From positions 1-10,475 of the forward strand of contig USRS01000086.1 in the NCBI GenBank assembly GCA_900557165.1: a stretch of 10,475 nucleotides of DNA, in the 5' to 3' direction. Of the stretch, positions 5,901 to 10,475 are shown piece by piece (positions within the stretch are counted from its first letter, which is position 1; the number at the start of each line of letters is the position of its first letter). Under the pieces are notes generated by a model. The model had not been told where the DNA came from, did no database searches, and saw only the letters and a program-made list of their open reading frames with translations. The translations under genes were made by a program, and so were the position numbers. The DNA is from an uncultured Clostridium sp. Lineage in GTDB: Bacteria > Bacillota > Clostridia > Peptostreptococcales > Peptostreptococcaceae.

Positions 5901-6620
5901 TTATTTTATAGGATTTTTAGATGGTTTGCCTGCTTTTCTTGGATATTTTGATGGGGTGTTTTTAACCTTTTTAAATACTAATATATTATGGTTTAATTCT
6001 AAATCAGGTAGTTTAATATCTATTTTTTCAATAAATTCTATTCCTAAAGTATCCATTGCAGCCTTTGATTCTTCTAACTCTAAATTGGCATTTGGTCCTT
6101 TTAAACATATAAAGTATCCCCCAACCTTTACAAATGGAACGCAAAATTCCATTAATATCGGTAATCCAGCAACAGCTCTTGCTGTAGCTACATCAAATTT
6201 TTCTCTATATTCTTCACTTTTACCAAAGTCTTCTGCTCTACCATGAATAAATTCTATTCCTTCTAAGTTTAATTCACTTGCTACTTCTTGTAAGAAATTT
6301 ATTCTTTTATTTAAAGAATCTAATAGAGTTAATTTTAAATTATCTAAACAAATTTTTAGTGGCATACCAGGAAAACCAGCTCCAGTCCCCACATCTATTA
6401 GTGATATGTCATCATTTATATAATTATTAGTTACAGCAGATATAGAATCTAAGAAGTGTTTTATATACACTTCTCTTTCTTCTTCTATACCCGTTAGGTT
6501 CATAACCTTGTTCCACTCAACTAATATTTCTCTATATTTTTTTAAATTTTGAAGTTTTTCTTCAGTCGCTTCTAGACCAAAATTTTCTATACCTGTCTTT
6601 AATATTTCTAGGTTATTCAT
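5901..6620 (-). CDS. rsmG: 16S rRNA (guanine-N7) methyltransferase RsmG (GidB)
   Basis: An S-adenosylmethionine-dependent methyltransferase that modifies the 530-loop of 16S rRNA (G527 in E. coli numbering). Loss of it gives low-level streptomycin resistance in several bacteria. At 239 residues it equals the B. subtilis protein. The [10 protein letters not shown] segment (36-45), the SAM-binding [10 protein letters not shown] (76-85), the [10 protein letters not shown] segment (101-110), HGRAED (126-131) and TARAVAGL (146-153) are all family hallmarks. The C-terminal tail [13 protein letters not shown] is the conserved ending of Firmicute RsmG. The start ATG overlaps the end of mnmG by 8 bases, with GAGGAGG inside mnmG, so translation is probably coupled. 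It is likely the last gene of an mnmG-rsmG unit. Confidence 0.96.
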   Translation of the reverse strand: MNNLEILKTGIENFGLEATEEKLQNLKKYREILVEWNKVMNLTGIEEEREVYIKHFLDSISAVTNNYINDDISLIDVGTGAGFPGMPLKICLDNLKLTLLDSLNKRINFLQEVASELNLEGIEFIHGRAEDFGKSEEYREKFDVATARAVAGLPILMEFCVPFVKVGGYFICLKGPNANLELEESKAAMDTLGIEFIEKIDIKLPDLELNHNILVFKKVKNTPSKYPRKAGKPSKNPIK

Positions 6621-8508
6621 TGCTTCCTCCTCTAGTTTTTCTCATTTGTTCTAAATAAATAAGTAAAACTGATATATCTGCAGGTGAAACCCCTGAAATA
6701 CGAGAAGCTTGTCCTATAGACACAGGCTTAATTGCATCTAATTTTTGTCTTGCTTCTAATCTAAGCCCTTCTATTGAAGAATAATTAATATCTTCTGGAA
6801 GTTTTCTATTTTCTAATTTTTTAAATTGGTCAATTTGTTTTAATTGCTTATCTATATATCCTTCATATTTAGACATAATTACACATTGTTCTTTAACATC
6901 ATCATCTACTTCTTCTCCAGCACCTTTTCCTATTTGTTCTAATAGACTGTAAGTAACTTCTGGACGTTTTAAGAATTCATATAAAGATAATCCAACTTTT
7001 ATTTCTGAACCACCTATTTCAGCTAATATGTGATTAACTTCTTTAGGAGTAACTCTTTCCGCTTTTAATCTATCTAATTCTTGTTCAACTGCTGCTTTTT
7101 TATTAAGATATCTTTCATATCTATCATCTTTTACAAGACCTATTTCACGACCTTTTTCAGTAAGTCTCATGTCAGCATTATCTTGTCTTAGATATAGTCT
7201 GTATTCAGATCTTGAAGTCATCATTCTGTAAGGTTCATTAGTTCCTTTAGTTATTAAGTCGTCTATTAGAACACCTATATATGCTTCTGATCTATCTAAT
7301 ATAAATGGTTCTTTACCTTGTATTTTTAATGCAGCATTTATACCAGCTATAAGACCTTGAGCTGCTGCTTCCTCATATCCTGAAGTACCATTGAATTGTC
7401 CTGCACTATATAGATTTTCCATCACTTTTATTTCTAATGTTGCTTTTAATTGTGTTGGGTCTATACAGTCATATTCTATAGCATAAGCAGGTCTCATTAT
7501 ATGAGCATTTTCAAGACCTTTCATTGATCTATATATTTGAACTTGTACCTCAAATGGTAAACTTGTAGATATACCTTGAATGTACATTTCTTTAGTATTT
7601 AAACCTTCCGGTTCAACAAATGTTTGGTGTGATTCTTTATCGCTAAATCTTACTACTTTATCTTCTATTGATGGACAATATCTAGCACCTGTAGCTTTTG
7701 CTTTTCCACTATACATTGCTGATCTTTCTATATTATCTAATATAATTTTGTGAGTTTCTGGATTTGTTCTTGCTAAATAACAAGGAACTTGGTCTATTTC
7801 TAACTTATCACTCATGAATGAGAATGGTGTTATTTTTTTATCACCTTCTTGAATTTCCATCTTAGAAAAATCTATACTGTCTCTGTGAATTCTTGCAGGA
7901 GTTCCTGTTTTGAATCTTCTCATATTTAAACCTAAGTCTACTAATTTATCTGTTAATGATGCAGCATATCCTAATCCATTAGGTCCTTCTTTATAAGTTG
8001 ATTCACCTATATAAATTAGTGAGTTTAAGTAAACTCCTGTTGCAAGAATTACTGCCTTAGCATTATAAGCACAACCTAATTTAGTTACTACTCCCGTTGC
8101 AACATTTCCATCATGAAGTATATCCACAACTTCATCCATAACTATATCTAAGTTTGGCTCATTTTCAAGAGTTTTCTTCATTTCTGTATGATATTTAAAT
8201 TTATCAGCCTGAGCTCTTAATGAGTGTACAGCTGGACCTTTAGCTGTGTTTAACATTCTACTTTGTATAAATGTTTTGTCTGTATTTACACCCATTTCTC
8301 CACCAAGAGCGTCAACCTCTTTAACTAATTGACCTTTACCTGTTCCACCTATTGATGGGTTACATGGCATCATACCAATTGAGTCTAATGTTAATGTTAT
8401 TATTAATGTTTTATGACCCATTCTTGCTGTAGCTAATGCCGCTTCACATCCAGCATGTCCTGCTCCAACAACAATTACATCATAATTTCCTGCATTATAT
8501 GTTTGCAT
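6613..8508 (-). CDS. mnmG: tRNA uridine 5-carboxymethylaminomethyl modification enzyme MnmG (GidA)
   Basis: The FAD-dependent partner of MnmE. The complex installs the carboxymethylaminomethyl group on U34 of tRNAs that read split codon boxes ending in purines. At 631 residues it is the normal long form, not the folate-dependent TrmFO. Visible features are the FAD dinucleotide motif GAGHAG (15-20), the signature [21 protein letters not shown] starting near residue 50, the [10 protein letters not shown] block (first GidA signature), the [17 protein letters not shown] block (second GidA signature), and a C-terminal helical domain ending in [18 protein letters not shown], which in this family contacts MnmE and tRNA. 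The ATG is preceded by AAAGGAGA. The 91-base gap to mnmE contains a parS-like site. The 3' end overlaps rsmG by 8 bases. Nothing is truncated or odd in the protein. Confidence 0.97.
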   Translation of the reverse strand: MQTYNAGNYDVIVVGAGHAGCEAALATARMGHKTLIITLTLDSIGMMPCNPSIGGTGKGQLVKEVDALGGEMGVNTDKTFIQSRMLNTAKGPAVHSLRAQADKFKYHTEMKKTLENEPNLDIVMDEVVDILHDGNVATGVVTKLGCAYNAKAVILATGVYLNSLIYIGESTYKEGPNGLGYAASLTDKLVDLGLNMRRFKTGTPARIHRDSIDFSKMEIQEGDKKITPFSFMSDKLEIDQVPCYLARTNPETHKIILDNIERSAMYSGKAKATGARYCPSIEDKVVRFSDKESHQTFVEPEGLNTKEMYIQGISTSLPFEVQVQIYRSMKGLENAHIMRPAYAIEYDCIDPTQLKATLEIKVMENLYSAGQFNGTSGYEEAAAQGLIAGINAALKIQGKEPFILDRSEAYIGVLIDDLITKGTNEPYRMMTSRSEYRLYLRQDNADMRLTEKGREIGLVKDDRYERYLNKKAAVEQELDRLKAERVTPKEVNHILAEIGGSEIKVGLSLYEFLKRPEVTYSLLEQIGKGAGEEVDDDVKEQCVIMSKYEGYIDKQLKQIDQFKKLENRKLPEDINYSSIEGLRLEARQKLDAIKPVSIGQASRISGVSPADISVLLIYLEQMRKTRGGSNE

Positions 8509-8529
8509 GATATCTCCTTTCTTAAATAA

Positions 8530-8545
8530 TGTTTCACGTAAAACG
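8530..8545. other. parS centromere site (ParB/Spo0J binding), 14 of 16 consensus
   Basis: TGTTTCACGTAAAACG differs from the canonical TGTTTCACGTGAAACA at two positions (11 and 16). The left half-site and central CACGT are perfect. It lies in non-coding DNA between mnmE and mnmG, 21 bases before the mnmG ATG, in an origin-proximal locus where parS sites are expected, about 4.4 kb from the parB gene that encodes its likely reader. Confidence 0.85.
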
Positions 8546-8576
8546 ATAATATGTTATTAATCGTCTCTCTTATCAA
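8546..8576 (-). promoter_or_regulatory. Weak candidate promoter for mnmG-rsmG
   Basis: TTGATA (8571-8576) and TATTAT (8546-8551), each 5 of 6 to the sigma-A boxes, lie 19 bases apart on the minus strand, a longer spacer than ideal. If used, transcription would start inside the parS site. Readthrough from mnmE is the alternative, as no terminator is seen in the 91-base gap. Confidence 0.3.
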
Positions 8577-8599
8577 GTAACTTTATTTAAGTTTATTTT

Positions 8600-9979
8600 T
8601 TATTTACCTATACAGAAGTTAGCAAATATAGTATCTAGTAAGTCTTCTTGTACAGTATCTCCATTTATATATCCTAAGTAGTCCCAAATATTTTTAAAAT
8701 CTACTTCTATGAAATCATATGGTAATCTTTGATCTATTCCAGCTATAGCATCATTTATTGAGTTATAAGCTTTAAATAATGCATCTTTATGTCTTGAGTT
8801 TGTTATAACAACACTTGAAGAACTCTTAACATCTCCGGCAAATACCATCGCCTCTATTTTATCATGTATTTGCTCAATTCCTTCATTTTTAAGTGCTGAA
8901 ATTTTTATTATATTATCTTTTCCTACAAATTCTTCAATAGCTGTTTCATCTATTGCTTGATCTAAATCTATTTTATTTAATAAAACTATAGTTTTTTTGC
9001 TTTTTGCACTTTCTAATATTTCTAAATCCTCATCAGTTAATGGTTTTGATGAATCTAAAACTATTATCACTAAATCTGCTGAATCTATAGACTCTTTAGA
9101 TTTTTGTACACCTATTTTTTCAACTATATCTTCTGTTTCTCTTATTCCGGCAGTATCCACTATTTTTAGTGGGATTCCTTTAATATTTACGAATTCTTCT
9201 ATAACGTCTCTTGTAGTACCAGCTATTTCTGTTACTATCGCTCTATTTTCTCCTAATATAGAATTTAATAGTGAAGATTTCCCTACGTTTGGTTTACCTA
9301 TTATTACTGTTTTTAATCCATCTCTAAGTATTTTTCCGCTTTCAGCTGAATCGTATAATTTTTTAATTTCTTCTCTTAACTCTAAAGATTTTTCTTCTAT
9401 TTCTTTATAAGTAACATCTTCTACATCTTCATCAGAGAAATCTATAGAAACTTCTAATTGTGCTAAAACTTCTGTAACTTTAAGTCTTAAACTTTTTATC
9501 TTATTCGCTAAAGAACCCTCTAATTGATTTTGAGCAACCTCTTGTGCTTTATCAGTTTTAGATTTTATTACGTCTATTACTGCTTCTGCTTGAGATAAAT
9601 CTATTCTTCCGTTTAAGAATGCTCTCTTTGTAAATTCACCAGCTTCTGCTAATCTAACATCTTTAGTTAATATTAGTTCTAATATTTTTTTAACTGAAAT
9701 AAATCCACCGTGGCAATTTATTTCTATTACGTCTTCACCTGTGTATGAGTTAGGTCCTTTCATATAAGCTACTAAAACTTCATCTATTCTTTTTTCTCCA
9801 TCAAATATATTTCCATACACTAATGTTCTTGAATTATATTCACTTATTTTTTTACCAGATACAGCTTTAAATATTTCTTCTGCAACTTTTAATGAATTGC
9901 TTCCACTTATTCTTATTATTCCGATTCCACCTTCTCCAGGTGCTGTAGCAATCGCTGCTATTGTATCATCTATAAACAA
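8600..9979 (-). CDS. mnmE: tRNA modification GTPase MnmE (TrmE)
   Basis: A potassium-dependent GTPase that works with MnmG on U34 of tRNA. Numbered from the TTG start, it has the N-terminal tetrahydrofolate-binding domain (DDTIAAIATAPGEGGIGIIR, 3-22; FTKRAFLNGRIDLSQAEAV, 116-134), then a helical domain into which the G domain is inserted: G1 GKPNVGKS (228-235), G3 DTAG (275-278), G4 NKID (335-338). It ends with the invariant C-(I/L/V)-GK motif carrying the catalytic Cys456. The reading frame extends to a GTG at 9988 (462 residues), but that GTG lies inside the Shine-Dalgarno AGAGGTG (9986-9992). The TTG at 9977-9979, six bases downstream of it, is better placed and gives 459 residues, the length of the B. 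subtilis protein. It is preceded by a terminator closing jag, so it must have its own promoter in 9993-10110, where I see no convincing boxes. Confidence 0.96.
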   Translation of the reverse strand: MFIDDTIAAIATAPGEGGIGIIRISGSNSLKVAEEIFKAVSGKKISEYNSRTLVYGNIFDGEKRIDEVLVAYMKGPNSYTGEDVIEINCHGGFISVKKILELILTKDVRLAEAGEFTKRAFLNGRIDLSQAEAVIDVIKSKTDKAQEVAQNQLEGSLANKIKSLRLKVTEVLAQLEVSIDFSDEDVEDVTYKEIEEKSLELREEIKKLYDSAESGKILRDGLKTVIIGKPNVGKSSLLNSILGENRAIVTEIAGTTRDVIEEFVNIKGIPLKIVDTAGIRETEDIVEKIGVQKSKESIDSADLVIIVLDSSKPLTDEDLEILESAKSKKTIVLLNKIDLDQAIDETAIEEFVGKDNIIKISALKNEGIEQIHDKIEAMVFAGDVKSSSSVVITNSRHKDALFKAYNSINDAIAGIDQRLPYDFIEVDFKNIWDYLGYINGDTVQEDLLDTIFANFCIGK

Positions 9980-10110
9980 ATTTATCACCTCTATACTTTT
10001 TAATTACATTTCAAATCTCAATTTAATTTTGTATAACCGCTTATTAACATTTTATACCTAAATTACAAATTCTATAAATATCTATCAAAATATTTTAAAA
10101 AATAATCGTT

Positions 10111-10140
10111 AAAAAGAAAACCCCCTAAATCTTAGGAGGT
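10111..10140 (-). terminator. Intrinsic terminator after jag
   Basis: On the coding strand ACCTCCTAA-GAT-TTAGGGGGT (10120-10140) forms a 9-bp GC-rich stem with one G-U pair and a 3-base loop, followed by TTTTCTTTTT (10110-10119). It starts 7 bases after the jag stop codon and separates the upstream ribosomal/membrane-insertase end of the locus from mnmE. Confidence 0.9.
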
Positions 10141-10147
10141 CTTTAAA

Positions 10148-10475
10148 TTATCTTTTGTACTCAATTACTAATCTTCTATGTGGCTCTTCTCCTTCGCTGT
10201 AAGTAATTACATACTTATCATTTTGAAGAGCAGAATGTATAATTCTTCTCTCATATGGATTCATATAATCTAGTTTTTTTGTTTTCTTTGTTTTAGCTAC
10301 TTCTCTAGCTACTTTGTTTGCGTATCTAATTAAAGATTGTTCTCTTTTTTCTCTGTAGTTTTCTATATCAACTAATACTCTAGAGTGAGAATCTTTATTT
10401 ATTTTATTAAGAGCTAAACTAGTTAAGAATTGAACAGCATCTAAAGTTTGTCCACGTCTACCGATTAAAGTAGTT
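10148..10475 (-). CDS. jag: Jag/KhpB RNA-binding protein, C-terminal part (cut by window edge)
   Basis: Partial gene: 108 complete codons and the stop, with the start beyond the right edge. The visible part begins within a KH domain at its nucleic-acid-binding GxxG loop (LIGRRGQTLDAVQFL), followed by the rest of KH_Jag (RVLVDIENYREKRE) and an R3H domain (ANKVAREVAKTKK through MNPYERRIIHSAL), in which Arg-x3-His is read as RRIIH. The end, EGEEPHRRLVIEYKR, is the normal Jag C-terminus. In Firmicutes Jag/KhpB is encoded after the membrane insertase SpoIIIJ/YidC and, with KhpA, binds RNA and influences cell-envelope growth and division. The N-terminal Jag_N domain would lie outside the window. 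Followed after 7 bases by a strong terminator. Confidence 0.95.
   Translation of the reverse strand, partial: TTLIGRRGQTLDAVQFLTSLALNKINKDSHSRVLVDIENYREKREQSLIRYANKVAREVAKTKKTKKLDYMNPYERRIIHSALQNDKYVITYSEGEEPHRRLVIEYKR

Noticed and set aside
6676..6692. GTGAAAC half-site inside mnmG and TTTCACG at about 7144, considered as extra parS sites
   Set aside because: Only about 10 of 16 bases match and the palindromic partner half is missing.
10031..10057. GTATAA/TTATAC inverted repeat in the mnmE leader
   Set aside because: Six-base AT-rich arms at this spacing are expected by chance in such DNA, and no promoter could be placed with confidence nearby.

Overview
The window looks like the origin-proximal housekeeping cluster of a low-GC, Gram-positive, endospore-former-type Firmicute. 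The order jag - mnmE - mnmG - rsmG - noc - parA(soj) - parB(spo0J) is the arrangement known beside oriC in Bacillus and Clostridia. The next gene along, a helix-turn-helix plus TPR regulator resembling RstA of Clostridioides difficile, together with the very AT-rich sequence, points to the Peptostreptococcaceae (Clostridioides, Paraclostridium, Romboutsia and relatives). The genus cannot be fixed by eye. Every gene I accept lies on the minus strand, so transcription runs from the right edge to the left edge.

Right third (10475 to about 6600): the 3' end of jag (KH-R3H RNA-binding protein) is closed by a good intrinsic terminator. Then come mnmE and mnmG, whose products together make the cmnm5U34 wobble modification of tRNA. 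A near-canonical parS centromere site (14 of 16 bases) sits in the mnmE-mnmG gap, 21 bases before the mnmG start codon. rsmG (16S rRNA methyltransferase) overlaps the end of mnmG by 8 bases.

Middle (5900 to 3260): this holds the chromosome-segregation and nucleoid-occlusion genes. There are two ParB-family CTPases, a Noc-type protein and ParB/Spo0J, separated by the ParA/Soj ATPase. A strong hairpin with a U7 tail lies between noc and parA, so parAB is probably partly insulated from noc. parA and parB are one base apart. A 13-bp stem terminator closes parB.

Left third (3260 to 1): this holds the RstA-like regulator with a palindromic promoter region and an unusual G7 Shine-Dalgarno tract, a long perfect dyad downstream of it, a 62-residue DUF951 zinc-ribbon-like protein (relative of B. 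subtilis YyzM), and a free-standing PLP-dependent fold-type I aminotransferase.

The biology is mostly known. The points worth a second look are regulatory: the parS position over the mnmG leader, the Noc that lacks the N-terminal membrane-targeting helix, the terminator just in front of parA, and the homopolymeric ribosome binding site and palindromes around the rstA-like gene. I see no mobile element, CRISPR array, tRNA or rRNA, and no clear new multi-gene system.
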